This document shows, piece by piece, positions 1 to 12,160 of a DNA stretch of 64,000 nucleotides. Under the pieces are notes generated by a model. It was not told where the DNA came from, did no database searches, and worked only from the letters and a program-made list of their open reading frames with translations. Made by a program: the position numbers and the translations under genes. The stretch comes from Blepharisma japonicum (taxonomy: Eukaryota > Ciliophora > Heterotrichea > Heterotrichida > Blepharismidae), in assembly GCA_949751835.1 (NCBI GenBank), contig CATKHK010000001.1:496001-560000 (forward strand), read 5' to 3'. The first letter of the stretch is position 1; the number at the start of each line of letters is the position of its first letter.

Positions 1-860
1 CTGGCGGGATCACTTGGAGACTTAAAGTTTACCCTAATGGGAATGGAGTAGCGAGAGACAGTTATCTCTCTGTATTTTTAGAAATGATGAAAGGACTTCA
101 AAACTCTTCGAAGTATGAGTACCGAGTTGAAATGGTCAACCATTTAAGCTCAAACTTATGTGTTGTTAGAGAATTTACTTCAGAATTTGAATCTGGAGAA
201 TGCTGGGGCTATAACCGCTTCTTTAAAATTGAATTGCTTAAAGAAGAAGGCTATTTAAGTGAAGAAGATACAATATCACTAAGATATTACATAAGACCAC
301 CTACGTACTTTCAAAAATGCAGAGACCAAAAGCAATACATAGAATATTTAGAAACAAGCCGAAACCAATTATTGCTTCAATTAAAAGAATATCAAGAAAA
401 GCAAGGGAAAAAAGAGAGCGAAAATGTCTCAGTCTTTGACTCAAATGAAAATCCGCTTGAAAAAATTGAAGAAGAAACCAAAGAAAAACCAGCCATTGAA
501 GAGGTCTTAAAAGAAGAATCCTGCAAAGAAGAGTCAGAAGATATTTACGACAAAGTTTTACAAAAGCAAATTGAAATTCAAAGGAAAATAAAAGAGGATC
601 TTAAAAGCAGAGAAGAGGAAATTTCAAAAGAGCAATCAGCTAATTCTGTCCATGAGTTAAGCACTGTTCTACAAAGATATATGATGACACCTGAAGAAGT
701 CAGCTCTTCAGGCTCAGACTCCCCTAGAGAGCAAAAATGGTCAGAAGGCGAATTAGAAACCCACAGCTGCTCTGATATTCTTTCTCATGATCCTTTAGAC
801 TCAGAAGAAAGAGATTGGCCCATATTTGATAGTCAAAACAATCCTGAAATGCTAGGGTAA
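1..860 (+). CDS. MATH-domain protein, 3' part (5' end outside window)
   Basis: The frame is open from the left edge (first full codon at position 3) to TAA at 858-860. The first ~95 residues match the C-terminal half of a MATH (TRAF-like) domain: GITWRLKVYPNG at the edge, then YLSVFLE, YEYRVEMVNH and GYNRFF. MATH domains bind peptide motifs and are found in TRAFs, TRIM37 and ubiquitin-protease adaptors. Here the domain is followed by a short coiled-coil stretch (SRNQLLLQLKEYQEKQ) and a long Glu/Lys/Ser-rich, probably disordered tail. The N-terminal part, which could hold a RING/B-box as in TRIM37, lies outside the window, so the full architecture is unknown. No intron is visible in this portion. 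Confidence 0.8.
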   Translation, partial: GGITWRLKVYPNGNGVARDSYLSVFLEMMKGLQNSSKYEYRVEMVNHLSSNLCVVREFTSEFESGECWGYNRFFKIELLKEEGYLSEEDTISLRYYIRPPTYFQKCRDQKQYIEYLETSRNQLLLQLKEYQEKQGKKESENVSVFDSNENPLEKIEEETKEKPAIEEVLKEESCKEESEDIYDKVLQKQIEIQRKIKEDLKSREEEISKEQSANSVHELSTVLQRYMMTPEEVSSSGSDSPREQKWSEGELETHSCSDILSHDPLDSEERDWPIFDSQNNPEMLG

Positions 861-956
861 CTGATATTTAGTGATAGTTTATTGAGAGCTTATGAAGACT
901 TGAAAAACCATAAGTGAGCCCAATAATTATTTTTACTAAATTATTCTGCATCTAAT

Positions 957-2450
957 TTATTTACCTTTATATGGAGATGGGCCAAGCATTTGTTCGGGCT
1001 TTACCCAGTCATTGAACTGCTGTTCAGTCAAGTAGCCAAGTTTGAGTGCTGATTCTTTAAGAGTTGTTCCTTCCTTGTGGGCGGTTTTGGCTATTTTAGC
1101 AGCTTTATCATAGCCAATATGAGGATTTAGGGCAGTGACTAACATTAAGCTTTCATTCATAATTCTGTTAATTTTGTCTCTATTAGCTTGAATCCCTGAA
1201 ACGCAATGGTCTGTGAAACTTCTTGAAGCATCCCCTATAAGTCTTATGGAATGGAGAACATTTCTAATGATGACTGGCTTGAAGACATTTAATTCAAAGT
1301 GCCCATTGCAGCCTCCTATCGTTACAGCTGTATGATTTCCAATGACTTGAGCACAAACCATTGTTAAAGCTTCACATTGGGTTGGATTCACTTTTCCAGG
1401 CATAATTGAAGATCCAGGCTCATTTTCAGGCAGTAATAACTCACCTAGCCCGCATCTTGGTCCTGATCCTAAAAACCTAATATCATTGGCAATCTTCATT
1501 AAAGAAGTAGCTACAGTATTCAAAGCTCCACTGAAATGAACCAAAGCATCATGTGTGGCCAAAGCCTCAAACTTATTAGGAGCTGTTTTAAAAGGCAGTC
1601 CTGTTTCTTTTGCTACATCAGCAGCAAATTTTTCAGGAAATCCTACATAAGTGTTAATCCCAGTGCCTACAGCTGTGCCTCCTTGAGCCAAATAATAAAC
1701 GTCTTCTAAGTTTCTCTCAACTCTTCTTATTCCGTTTTCCACCTGCGCCGCATACCCACTGAACTCTTGTCCAAGAGTAATAGGAGTTGCATCTTGAGTA
1801 TGAGTTCTCCCGATCTTTATAATATCGGCAAATTCTTTGGATTTGTCCACAAGTGCTTGATGTAATTTTCTAAGTCCAGGAATGAGGACATTGTGAGTTT
1901 CTACTGCTGCAGCAATATGCATAGCGGTAGGAAAAGAGTCATTTGAGCTTTGGCTTCTATTCACATGGTCGTTTGGATGGACACTTTTATCACCTATTTT
2001 TCCTCCCAAAATTTCAATTGCTCTGTTTGCAATGACTTCATTGCAGTTCATGTTGGATTGGGTGCCTGAGCCAGTTTGCCATACTACAAGGGGGAAATGG
2101 GCCATAAGTTTCCCTTCTATAATTTCATCACATGCTTTTTGTATTGCGGAAGCGTGCTCAGCTGAGAGTCCAAATTCTTTATTTACTCTTGCAGCACATT
2201 TTTTCAAAATTCCAAAGGCTTTGATTAGAGGGGCCGGCATTCTCTCTGTTTCGCCACCAATATCAAAGTTTTCAAGGGATCTTTGAGTTTGAGCACCCCA
2301 ATATTTATCGCCTGGGACTTTGATGTCGCCAAAGGTGTCTTTTTCGATTCTAAATGTGGAGAAGCTTGCGAGTGGTTGGGTGTAGATGTGCTTGCCGCTA
2401 GAGGAGAGAATCTTGGAAAGGAGTAATCGATTGGCTCTTGATAAAAGCAT
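957..2450 (-). CDS. FH: Fumarate hydratase class II, mitochondrial
   Basis: 497 residues, the usual length for class II fumarase. It interconverts fumarate and L-malate in the TCA cycle. The class II signature [13 protein letters not shown] is present, along with [20 protein letters not shown] and [10 protein letters not shown], which build the shared active site of the homotetramer. The first ~35 residues ([18 protein letters not shown]...) are rich in Arg, Ser and Leu with almost no acidic residues, as expected of a mitochondrial targeting peptide, and the mature homology begins near [14 protein letters not shown]. The start ATG is at 2450-2448 and the stop is TAA. The gene is intron-free as far as I can see and convergent with the MATH gene (96 bp apart). 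Confidence 0.95.
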   Translation of the reverse strand: MLLSRANRLLLSKILSSSGKHIYTQPLASFSTFRIEKDTFGDIKVPGDKYWGAQTQRSLENFDIGGETERMPAPLIKAFGILKKCAARVNKEFGLSAEHASAIQKACDEIIEGKLMAHFPLVVWQTGSGTQSNMNCNEVIANRAIEILGGKIGDKSVHPNDHVNRSQSSNDSFPTAMHIAAAVETHNVLIPGLRKLHQALVDKSKEFADIIKIGRTHTQDATPITLGQEFSGYAAQVENGIRRVERNLEDVYYLAQGGTAVGTGINTYVGFPEKFAADVAKETGLPFKTAPNKFEALATHDALVHFSGALNTVATSLMKIANDIRFLGSGPRCGLGELLLPENEPGSSIMPGKVNPTQCEALTMVCAQVIGNHTAVTIGGCNGHFELNVFKPVIIRNVLHSIRLIGDASRSFTDHCVSGIQANRDKINRIMNESLMLVTALNPHIGYDKAAKIAKTAHKEGTTLKESALKLGYLTEQQFNDWVKPEQMLGPSPYKGK

Positions 2451-2743
2451 AATATGGATTTATATCCATTATTCAATCATTTTAGAAATAAAGATACAAA
2501 TTAAATATGATCAAAATCTAAGGATTTTTGACTGAATTTTTGTAAAAGAAGGATAAAATATTGATCATTTTTTGGGTATTTATTTATTTAATTATGTTTT
2601 ATTAAATGCAATTTCTGTGAAATTCACAAGTTTATTATCAAAAATGTGCTTAGTTGGCAAAGAGTACTTCACAGTTATTAATATCGCTGGTACTAATAGG
2701 ACTGCTAATAGCATTAATTAAGTTCCCATGATTTAAATAAAAG

Positions 2744-3856
2744 ATGCGCACAATTTTTGCAATCAGTGCTATAACTTTATGTCTTTCTATTATTGAATTA
2801 ATAAGCCATGAAGAACTTGAAAGCACTGGTGCATATCTAATAGAAAGAATTCAAAGCACCCGAAGTGATGAAAGTGACGATTTCTTTATGATGATTGGAG
2901 CAGTCACAAGTATTTGTTTCTTCCTCATAAGCGGCATCTGCTACTTAGTTGGATACAAAGATTTCGGCTTATTAGGGATTTTTGGAAGCCAATTAGGTGC
3001 CGCTTTTTCTGGGATTCTGAAAGTCGCATTTGCTCATCCCCGTCCTTTTTGAAAATATTTCAATATCGATGCCTTACTATGCTCAAAAGACTTTGGGGCT
3101 CCCTCAGGCCATGCAATGTCAGCAGGGGCTAGCTTATTTGTACTCGGATATCTGTGAATGAAATCTGGAGGCTGGTGATATTTGAAACTCATCATTATAG
3201 CTATTATTGTTATCCTCACGGGATATGATAGGATGTACTTAGGCGTTCACTTTTATTTTCAGATAGTTCTGGGCTATGCTTTTGCTTTATTAATTGCCGC
3301 TATTATTGTTAATCCTCAGACTGTGAAGTTAGTCCAAAGAATGGGAAATGAGAAACTTACATTTATAAAGAGCCAAATACTTTGGCTAGTATTATTAGTA
3401 TCATCTACTATTATTTGTTTATTTAGGAACCCAGAGTGAGATTCAATGTGATCTCAGAATTTTGAAAAATCATGTGGAAAACAATTTGTGATTGAAGATG
3501 TTCTTGTAAAAAATGCTGGAGATTCATACGTGTTTAGCTTATTGGCAGGCTTGACAGCAGGCCATTATTTACAAAAAAATAATAATGCTACTGAACCTAC
3601 AGTATTAGTGGTAATATTTGCAGCATTCTTACACTTGGGATTTATTAATTTATTTTTGAAATATTTAGAAGGGTTTATCATATTGAGCTCAAGAGATCCA
3701 TCAGGATGGGTTTTCTTGGCAATAACAAGATACAGTTGTGGTGTGATTTATGCTTATTTCCTGCCTCTTGTGGTTTCAAAGCTTTTCAGGAAAAACAAAT
3801 CTTTAGCAAGAGAAAATCCAACCTTTTCTATATTGACTTTTAAAATCAAAATCTAG
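2744..3856 (+). CDS. PAP2-superfamily membrane phosphatase (lipid-phosphatase / glucose-6-phosphatase-like)
   Basis: 370 residues when TGA is read as Trp; six in-frame TGAs would otherwise split it. The three catalytic motifs of the PAP2 superfamily are visible: KVAFAHPRP (KX6RP) near residue 100, GAPSGHAMS (PSGH) about 25 residues later, and DRMYLGVHFYFQ (SRX5HX3D-like) near residue 165. In the third motif the first Ser is Asp and the last Asp is Gln, but the Arg and catalytic His are kept. Many hydrophobic segments run to the C-terminus, indicating a polytopic membrane enzyme that dephosphorylates a lipid or sugar phosphate on the lumenal side. The substrate cannot be assigned. It ends in TAG, 26 bp before the next ATG on the same strand. 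Confidence 0.85.
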
Positions 3857-3882
3857 TAATTTTAACAAAAAGATTTTAATAA

Positions 3883-5304
3883 ATGGATATTGAAGATCTG
3901 TGCTGTGGCATTTGCCAACAGAACTTTGATTCAACCCAAAGAGAGCCTCGCATGCTCCAATGTGGGCATAGCTTTTGCTCACTTTGCCTTCAAGAATTAT
4001 TCGGAAGAGGTATAAAATCTTGCCCTGAAGATAGCACTGCCTTTAATGTGTCATCAGTAGAAGAGCTGCCTAAGAATTTTGCATTGCTTAAATTTTTAAC
4101 CAAAACTGCACCGAAAATTGACAATAAGCTTTGTATCAATCATAAAAAAATACTTGAGTACATATGTCTACAAGATAAAGTCAAAGTTTGTGCTAGTTGT
4201 GCTTTATTTGGCCAGCATAGAGGACATGAAATCAAGCCGCTTGATGATATGGTCCAGGAAATCACTATGAGAGCTGAGTTATTGCTTGATATGCTCCAAA
4301 TTATAGAAAAAAGCCAAAGCAGTGTTATGGATAAAGATGTGAAAATAAGGCTAGAACAAGTGTTTGATCTTTATAAAAATAAAAAAATCTTCATAGAAAA
4401 AGAGATCAGAGAGGGGTTTGCAAAGCTAAGAAGCAATATAAATGAGTTAGAAAAAGCAGCAGTTAGCACAATGCAGAAGAATTTTGAATATATTGAAAAT
4501 AATATAGTTAATATTCGAGATATTCCAAAATTAATAGACTCTCAAACAACTGCCTGAAAAGAAAGAGTTAAAGAAAAACTTGGTAAATTTACTCGACAAA
4601 CAGAAGATCCCACATATGTGGCCCTAGATATCTTAGACAACAGTGGCGGAGACCTATTTCAGCAAGGCGAAAAATTAATTGTTGACTTAGAAGGACTCAA
4701 AGACATCCAAATTGAGCCTCTTGAAGAAACAGTCAATGAGCTCAGTGTCCAATTTTCGGACTCACAGTTAGTCAATATATGCAAAGTCAAGCCATCTTCG
4801 CGCAGTCCTTCAACCCCTAGATCTGAAAAGAAGAATCTATCGAAGCCTGAAGAATTCAAGTCAATTGACGAAGAAGACTTAGATGGCGACTTAATCCCAC
4901 AATTCAATGAGGAAATGTTTAACCAAGCTCTTGATGTCCTAAAATATAATACAAGTGAAGTTGCTGATTTCTCCAATGCAGGCGACTTAGGAGACAAAGC
5001 AGCAATCATAGCCACTTATCTGGTCAATAACACAAATCTTAAGTCCTTAAAACTTGTGAAAAACAGCATCTCAGATTCTGCTGCCATTGAAATTTTCAGG
5101 GCACTTCAGGAAAACTTTTCATTGCAGTCTCTTCATTTGTCGCAAAATCCCCTTGGGACAGAAGCTCTTGATGAGTTGATTGAAATGCTTAATGTCAATA
5201 CAACTCTAAGAGATATTTATCTTATTGGAAACCAAAAAATGAGCCCAGAATACAAGAGTAATTTTGCTCAGATGTCAAGTAGATTTAGGAAAATTTATAC
5301 TTAA
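3883..5304 (+). CDS. TRIM-like RING / B-box / coiled-coil protein with C-terminal leucine-rich repeats
   Basis: 473 residues, one Trp encoded by TGA at 4555-4557. Residues 7-50 form a C3HC4 RING (CGICQQNF, then CGHSFCSLCLQELF and SCPED), a ubiquitin E3 domain that recruits E2 enzymes. Residues ~85-120 form a B-box (CINHKKILEYICLQDKVKVC, CASC, HRGHEI). A coiled-coil helix follows to about residue 225, then an acidic linker, and the last ~130 residues hold RNase-inhibitor-type LRRs (LKSLKLVKNSISDSAAIEIF, LQSLHLSQNPLGTEALDEL). RING plus B-box plus coiled coil is the TRIM plan; the LRR in place of PRY-SPRY, NHL or MATH is unusual and probably binds the substrate. Predicted E3 activity is an inference. 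Confidence 0.85.
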
Positions 5305-5615
5305 ATTTGGAATAATAATAATAGGATTAAGTAGCATATGGGCTTTGATAAAAATTTAGGAGCCATTTTAATTTTATTATAATAATAAATTTAAGGGCTG
5401 TACTCCACACATTGTATGATGATTTTTCTCGTTCGTCTTATCTATATGATGAGAAAAAATACTGATGCATTTTCAATTTATAAAGGAAAGTTGGTTATTC
5501 TGGATGGTTTTATCAATAAATTTTAGTTTTGATTTTGAGTATAAAAAATTAATTGCTATCTCTCAATACAATTTTATATGTTTTACAAATTAAAATTGCA
5601 ACAGATTCAATTTAT
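5305..5615. other. AT-rich intergenic spacer between convergent gene ends
   Basis: About 310 bp between the stop codons of the TRIM-LRR gene and the DOP1 gene. No open frame with codon bias, no tRNA and no repeat is visible. Two ATGATGA strings and a CTGA occur, but no terminal stem pairs them into a credible snoRNA. Confidence 0.5.
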
Positions 5616-8600
5616 TTAGGTAAATAAAATATCTTTTATAATTCCATCTTCTATGCTTTCCATATCTGTATCTCCTATCTCTGACCTATAAAACATACAA
5701 AATTGCAACAAAGCCTTGGCGCACCTATCCAAGTCTTCAAAACTTCCTGGAGCTTCTTGACCGAGCTGCATTTTTCTTTTCACTCGTTTCCCTACATTTA
5801 TTTCTGCCCTTTTCCTTTTCCTGAGTTTAGCATTAAACCCATTTAAAAATGTTTTTGTGATAATTGGCATATAGTTCTCTACTGGATTATAATCGAATTC
5901 TACTTCAGGAATGTCAATCATATATATCCACAAAACATAATTTATCTCTTCAAAATCCAACGCTATCATGGTATCTAATAATTTTAATGCTGAAAGTGTG
6001 TAAGATATATTAGTTGTGTTTGACATATTGTACAAGAGCCTTATGTGAATATCAGGGAATAGCAATGATCAAATCTCCTTGAATGTTGGCAAATTAAACC
6101 GGATAGACATAACACGGATAAGAAGCATACAATGAGGGAATAAGTCAGCAATTTTAATGCATTCGAGAAGTTTTGCTTTTAAGGATTTTACTGCAGGAAG
6201 ATAATCATCAACTTTCCCACTAAAAACTATTAAAGATGCTATTATCAAATATCTTTTTGACATTTCAATTGTGTCTTGTAAACTGGTCCAGAAACTTGGC
6301 TGAAATTTATAAAGAGCATCATTTAAAAATTGCGTTTTCTCTTGGTAGCAAAGCCTGCTTATTTCATAAAAAATATTTTTCCAATATTTCAAAGATCCAT
6401 CTGAATTTTTGCAGCTGGAGATAAACTCATCAGACCCTAAGAAATCAATGATATCTTTCTTTAATTCCTTAGCTACATTATCTCCTCCTTTAGTAATAAA
6501 ACTTAAAATTAAAATCCCGCATTCCTTTGATCCTATTTTTGCTTTTGATAAGGTTGCTCTCGCATTAATGGAAGCCAGCACAAGCTTTGAGCTAATTCTT
6601 TCATTATCATCAGGCCATGCAAATGAAGCTACCTCATGTCCTTTTAATGACAGAGTAATTTGATTAAGCTGGTAAAGCTTGAGCTCTTTTTCAGTTTCAA
6701 AACCTGGGTATCCAATAGGGAAAACATCTCTTTCCCATTTTTGCGTAGACACAGCAATTTGGTCAAATAAATTCCCAACGAGTTCTTGAAGCTCTTTTTT
6801 GATTTTTTTGTCTGAGAATAAATTGAATGAATACACACAATTTCTGAGCCCATAAACTGTATCTAAAATAAGTAGAGGCATTTCCTCTCATGTAGATATC
6901 ATTAAACACTTGAAGAGTGTTATGAGTTTGCTCCAAAATAGTTGTTGAGGAATCACTGGGATGTTCAATTTTGTTATATTCGCAGTTAAATGATACAAAA
7001 AATGCCCAATGCAAAGCTCTTTCCCGTCCGTTTTTTGAGCCTTTTTTTGAATAGTCACCAAATCTTTTTCTAATTGAGTATAAAAATACTCAAATATAGT
7101 GTCTAAGTTCAGCTTAAAAGTTGGGATCATACCAATTAGAATTTGCATGTGAATTCTTGAATTGAGGTGATCAAGACTGTATTTTGACCACAAAGTTGTA
7201 AAAGAGAACAAAAAATCATTGCAATAATTTTTAGTCAGAGGTGAAAATAATATTTCTAACTTAGAATTGAGTATCGAATGGTTTATATTCATTTCATTCA
7301 AAGTGACTCCTAAAGCAATCACACTCTCTAGTTGTCGTAAGACATGCTGATGCCATTCCATTTTACTGTTTTCTTTATTGTCATTTTCATCTTGTGCTCT
7401 TAGCACATGGTGAATTAAGAAAGTCAAGCCGTCCAGCATATTCAGATCATAAGAATTCGCAATTATGCTGATATATGCATCAAGAAGTAGCTTTATATAA
7501 TTTGATATAACAATATCAGGAAGATACATTGTCATGAAAAGGATAAAATTTGTTATAAAATCCATTCAATGGGCCCTTAAAAATAATTCTTCAGTTAGCA
7601 TTCCTTTAGTGATCGATTCTACAATGTAGCTTTCAAGAAACAAAGTTTCACATTTTTTTCTATCAGCCTGAATTTTACAGTTGTAAATCAGGGGTGGAAT
7701 TATTCTTAATAACTGGAATTGAATTGTGATGTTTTTATTTTCAATAGCTCTATGCATACATATAAAGCAGTCTTGTAACGCAATAAATGCTAAATCTGAT
7801 GACAAGCTTTGAAAGATTATTTCTAATATATCGCATGCCAAGCTTTGAATGATGCTGTTTTCATGATTCATTTCACTACACTCTGTATTCAAATACATAA
7901 GCAGCCCATATTGTAAAACTTCTAAATAAGTTCCACTATGTATTTTATGCAACGCTATATACTCTTCAGCTAGCGGGCTCAAATAGCAAGAATCCATTGC
8001 AAATTTCAAATTTTCTTCGCCTATCCTCAAAATATTTCTCACTTTTTTAAAAGCGTCCATAACTCTTCTTGCATCAAATGGCTTATTATAAACATAACTG
8101 CTTTCACTCCGCTCTTCTCTAACTGTGAAAGGATGGAAAATAACAAAAAATAAAGAATCAAGCAAGCAAGGAATGTTGGTTCTTGAGGTAATTAGCCACT
8201 CTTTCGAACTGTGACGAATAATAGGATTTTCATCAATAAGGTGATCTAGCATGATATAGATACTCTGGCCTTCGTCAACTGTTTTTTTCAGTTCCTCATT
8301 TTCTGTGAGTGTCCAGAATAAACTAAAAAGGTGAATTGATTTGATTTTAGATATTAGTGAGCTTGATGTCAGCATGTAGCACAAAGATTCTTGCCATTTA
8401 TTAGGGATAATTTGATGGCTTCTTAGTAAAAGGTCAAGTGCTGCTTTTTGATGAGACGTTTCCAGGAGGTACCATAATCTCTCTAAGCTGTCATGGCTTA
8501 TAGAGTCTGGTTGAATGAATAAAAGCATATTCACAGAAATTGTTAGTAGGTCTGAACTTTCTTCATGTATTAGCTCTTTTGCTCTATAGGCAGCATCTGA

Positions 8601-10058
8601 GCAGTCAAGGCCTAAATGTGACAATAATCCTATTATATTTCCTAGCTGAGAAAATACTTTGTAATTTATCACTTTTTCATGACTTAAACTTAAAAATACA
8701 CCAATTGCTGTTTCCCCTCCTTCAAAAGGTGCTGCTTTAACGAGTTTGCATAATTTCAAGCATACATCAAGTGTTAGCTCCTCGATAGATATGCATGGAA
8801 GATTAAGCAAAATATCATCTAGTACTGGAAACAGTAATTCTGCATCATTTTCAAAATGCGCCAATGCAAAGTCTAGCATAGACATTAATATCGTGTTTTC
8901 ATTATTTTTTAATGCTTTTGGTAAATATATATGGAAGCTTTTTCAAAATAGATTCGATCGGTCTTCTCTGAACATAATTATCACTCTATCATTGAATTTT
9001 TCATTAATAAAGTATAATTTATCAATCATTGTATGCTTCATTAAAGGAATGGAAATTTGCTCTAATATTCGGTCCCCTATCCCTTCACTTTCTACAAGGA
9101 CATCAATAATCCTTAGTAAATTCACTTTAATTTCTGATTCATCACCATGATGAAGTTCTAATTTTTTGTGAGTTGTCTCCAATATAGATATTATTGCAGG
9201 CTTCAATATTTTTAAAACAAGACTAATTTGGGATTCATCAAATTCTCCTGGAAAAGCCCATTCCCATAGCCTTCTGATAAGAGTGCTGTCTTTATTTGAT
9301 AAAAGTTTTATTGACCCTTCCATTAAGGCTACTTTTTGTTTTGTTTTAAGCTCTTTACTTGTTATTGGAAAATGTATTTTAATAAGATCAAGCACATGCC
9401 TTTTTATAATTGTGTTGGGATCAGACAAAGCAGCAAGTATAGCATTTACAGCTAATTTTGTATTAGAAAAAGAAATTGTTTTTTTTTGAAGATAAATCAA
9501 AGGAGATGCCCTGTGTCTAGATGTTCTGAGAATAAACCTGAAGGCTGCTTCATAAGTTTCCTCCTTTAATCTCTCTGCACACATATCTAAAATATCTGAA
9601 ACTTTCAAAAAAACATCTTGTCTTCCTTCAGCCCCGCTTAATAGACAGCTTACTAATCCACTTAATACATTTTTTAGCTCAGTAATTCTGACTACATATC
9701 TTTCCTCTATAAGCTGCAGAAATTCCATCTTATTCTGAGCAGAGCAATACTCGAAATAAGGAAAGAGTCCAGCAGAAAACATATGAAATGACTCAATTGG
9801 GGCAGATTGCAAAATAAGTTTATAAATTTCAAGAGTTTTGCTATGTAATCCGGACGGAAGATTTGGATTGAGACACTGAGATAGCCTTTTGGCTAAAGCA
9901 TAGTTCTGCTCAGGAATAAGAGTGCTATCTTGATATTTTTCTAGAAGAGATTTAATTTCCTGAAGCCATGTGATTAAATCGCTTCATTCTCATTCCTTAT
10001 ATCATTTTTCAAAATTATTTAGACTTGCTTGAATTTTCTTTCTAAACTTATTTTCCAT
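5616..10058 (-). CDS. DOP1: Dopey family protein DOP1 (endosome-Golgi trafficking scaffold)
   Basis: One frame of 1480 codons from ATG 10058-10056 to TAA, containing about eight TGA=Trp codons that otherwise cut it into six pieces. The N-terminus carries the Dopey signature: paired Trp before LITWLQEIKSLLEKYQ, then AKRLSQCLNPNLPSGLHSKT, LEIYKLILQ and FSAGLFPYFEY, followed by YLPKAL further on. The rest is alpha-helical, HEAT-like and Leu-rich, as in the family (1698 residues in yeast Dop1, about 2465 in human DOP1A, so this one is compact). In yeast, Dop1 acts with Mon2 and the flippase Neo1 in recycling from endosomes to the Golgi; the same role is inferred here. No intron was detected, but stop-free 15-nt introns could be hidden. 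Confidence 0.9.
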
Positions 10059-10398
10059 TATATTATCTTTAGATGCTCCAATTAAATAGAATAACTAAGA
10101 ATTTCATCTATTGTTATTTGAGAAGTCTTTTGAAACGAAAAATTAAATTGTTAAGGTTTCTTAATAAATTTAATGAAAAAATGATACTTTTGCAGAGAAA
10201 ATAATAATTAAATAATTTTTTTATAAAATTGATAGATAAATATTTTAAAATTTCAATAATTTAAAATTTATTTATAACAAAATAATTTTATCAAATGTAT
10301 TATTAATAGATGAATAGATATTTTATATCAGTCAGAAATTTACCTTATTACCTTTCTAGTAGCTTGTATAAATTAGTCGTTTATTGTCTTCATAAAAA
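10059..10398. other. AT-rich divergent intergenic region
   Basis: About 340 bp between the divergent starts of DOP1 and the acylated EF-hand-like gene, so it should contain both promoters. It is extremely AT-rich with poly(A)/poly(T) runs. I see no distinct motif or gene. Confidence 0.5.
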
Positions 10399-11340
10399 AT
10401 GGGATGTAGTTCATCGAACGTGGAGACTATCAAATCAAATTCAAATAAAGAAGAGGAAATTATATGCAGCTGAGAAAAGTATTTGAATTTTTATACTTTA
10501 CGAGATATTGGGTTTCTTAAAGTGATTGATTCACAGCAAGACGAAGATGGTTTTATTCCTATTAAATCATTATGGGATATATTTTATTTATGTAACTTCC
10601 CTCCTCAGTCCTATCCTGTTAACACAGGCCCAGTAAGTATTTTTTATAAAACGATTAGAAAAGATGACAAAATCAATGCACAAAAGTTGATGGCTTTGAT
10701 TATCTTGACTTCATCATTTGAACACAAAACAAAAGCTCAGCTTATCTTCAAAATCTATAGGGACACCAAAGATTTCATAAAAGAAAAGTCTCTAGAAAGA
10801 CTTTTTATAGATATTTCAAATATTTCGATTAATCTTATTTGAATAGCTTTGGGAAAACAACCAAATCAAATTAGCAAAGACATTCTGATGAAATATGAAA
10901 GTAAGCTTGAGCAAGGACAGCATAATTTTGTTGATAAACAGAAGGATTTTATTATTGAAGCTGATGGATTTACAACAGAAAAAACATTTCTAAATAGAAT
11001 TGGAAAATTTCCAAAACTTTTATCAGCTTCAGGTATTAGAGAATGCATTTTAAAGGAAAATAAAGAATCTTCTTTATTAGGCAGTTCAAAGCCATATATA
11101 AGGCTAATGTCAATTAAAACAAGTGACACACTTGGAGAAACTGCTGAAGATGAGAGAGGTAGGAGGAAGCTGAATCCTGAGGTTAGCAATAGAAGCATAT
11201 CACAAAATCCAACCAAAAATTCTAACCAATTTTCAAGCAAAATTGATGAGGCATACTTGAGAAATTCAATGATGATGAAGAAAATAGTAGATTCTTATTT
11301 GAGCAACCTTAGAGCAGCTGTAAATATGTGGAGAGAATAA
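10399..11340 (+). CDS. Probable N-myristoylated EF-hand-like protein, ciliate-specific
   Basis: 313 residues, with TGA=Trp at two places (10471-10473 and 10840-10842). The start is chosen at ATG 10399 because it gives MGCSSSNV, a classic N-myristoylation plus palmitoylation motif that would anchor the protein to a membrane. Residues ~30-150 resemble a calcineurin-B/NCS-type fold, with a degenerate EF loop in VIDSQQDEDGFIPIKSLWDI; the first ligand position is not Asp, so calcium binding is doubtful. The C-terminal half is polar and Ser-rich, ending in a short helix (NSMMMKKIVDSYLSNL). I do not recognise a specific family. The next gene lies 200 bp downstream, convergent. Confidence 0.65.
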
Positions 11341-11540
11341 ATTAAGAAATGAATAAATTAAATAGCATTAAAATTTTATGCTATTTAAATTTCAATTGTA
11401 TGAATCTTATAAATTACTTTAGCAAGATATTCTGTAATTAAAATTAGCAATTTCTGCATCCACTATTGCATTTATTATTTTTAATCAATAAGATAAAGTA
11501 ATATTAAAAATAGTTAAAGACAACAATATAAATAAAATAA

Positions 11541-12005
11541 TTATAAGAAATTTCCTTCAGTAGTTATATGAAGTCTTGGTATTTGCAGTTTTGCATTGGG
11601 AGTTGATAAACGATTAGGAATAGGCTCATACTTTTCAGAAGCCTCACCGATCTCATTTTTTGGCTCAAATGAGCTTGACCTGCAGAACTCTTGTGAAATG
11701 GCCTTACGATGCTTAACAATGTGATTCTTAGGAGAGCTTGATTTATGTCTTTTTAAGATATTTTTATGATCGTTGGGATCAAATGATTTTGGAGATTTAT
11801 GTCTTTTAAACACTTTTTTCGTAATTATAAAACCCTTTGGAGACAGTAACTTATTTTGAATTAGTATCTTTTTTCTTGGAAGATGTGAAAAGAATACTGC
11901 TAAGTTCGTATCAACAAGGCCATTATACTCTTTCAGCTTGCTATCAGGTGTTATACAGTCCAAAACGAACTTAGGCTTCTTTGCTTTTTTACTCTTTTTA
12001 TGCAT
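11541..12005 (-). CDS. Hypothetical basic protein
   Basis: 154 residues, very basic (MHKKSKKAKKPK start; KRHKSPKS and KRHKSSSPKN repeats in the middle), suggesting nucleic-acid binding or a structural role; this is composition only. The best-ordered stretch is CITPDSKLKEYNGLVDTNLA followed by HLPRKKILIQNK. It starts at ATG 12005-12003 and ends in TAA. No recognised domain. It is transcribed divergently from the coiled-coil gene at 12161 with 155 bp between them. Confidence 0.6.
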   Translation of the reverse strand: MHKKSKKAKKPKFVLDCITPDSKLKEYNGLVDTNLAVFFSHLPRKKILIQNKLLSPKGFIITKKVFKRHKSPKSFDPNDHKNILKRHKSSSPKNHIVKHRKAISQEFCRSSSFEPKNEIGEASEKYEPIPNRLSTPNAKLQIPRLHITTEGNFL

Positions 12006-12160
12006 TATTTATTATTTGGCTACAAAACTTTACTTATTTAGCTTAATGATTGTGATGCTTTTCACTGTATAGCACACAGTTCATAAGCAAAGCACTTGCT
12101 AATTTTTTTCTATTTGAATTGAATAGATGAAAAATTATAAACTTAATTAATTTAATTAAA

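Noticed and set aside
2032-2286. Plus-strand frame inside fumarase.
   Set aside because: Antisense shadow of a highly conserved enzyme; no independent support.
5416-5465. Two ATGATGA strings and a CTGA resembling C, C' and D boxes of a snoRNA.
   Set aside because: The C-to-D distance is short, there is no terminal stem and AT-rich sequence gives such strings by chance.
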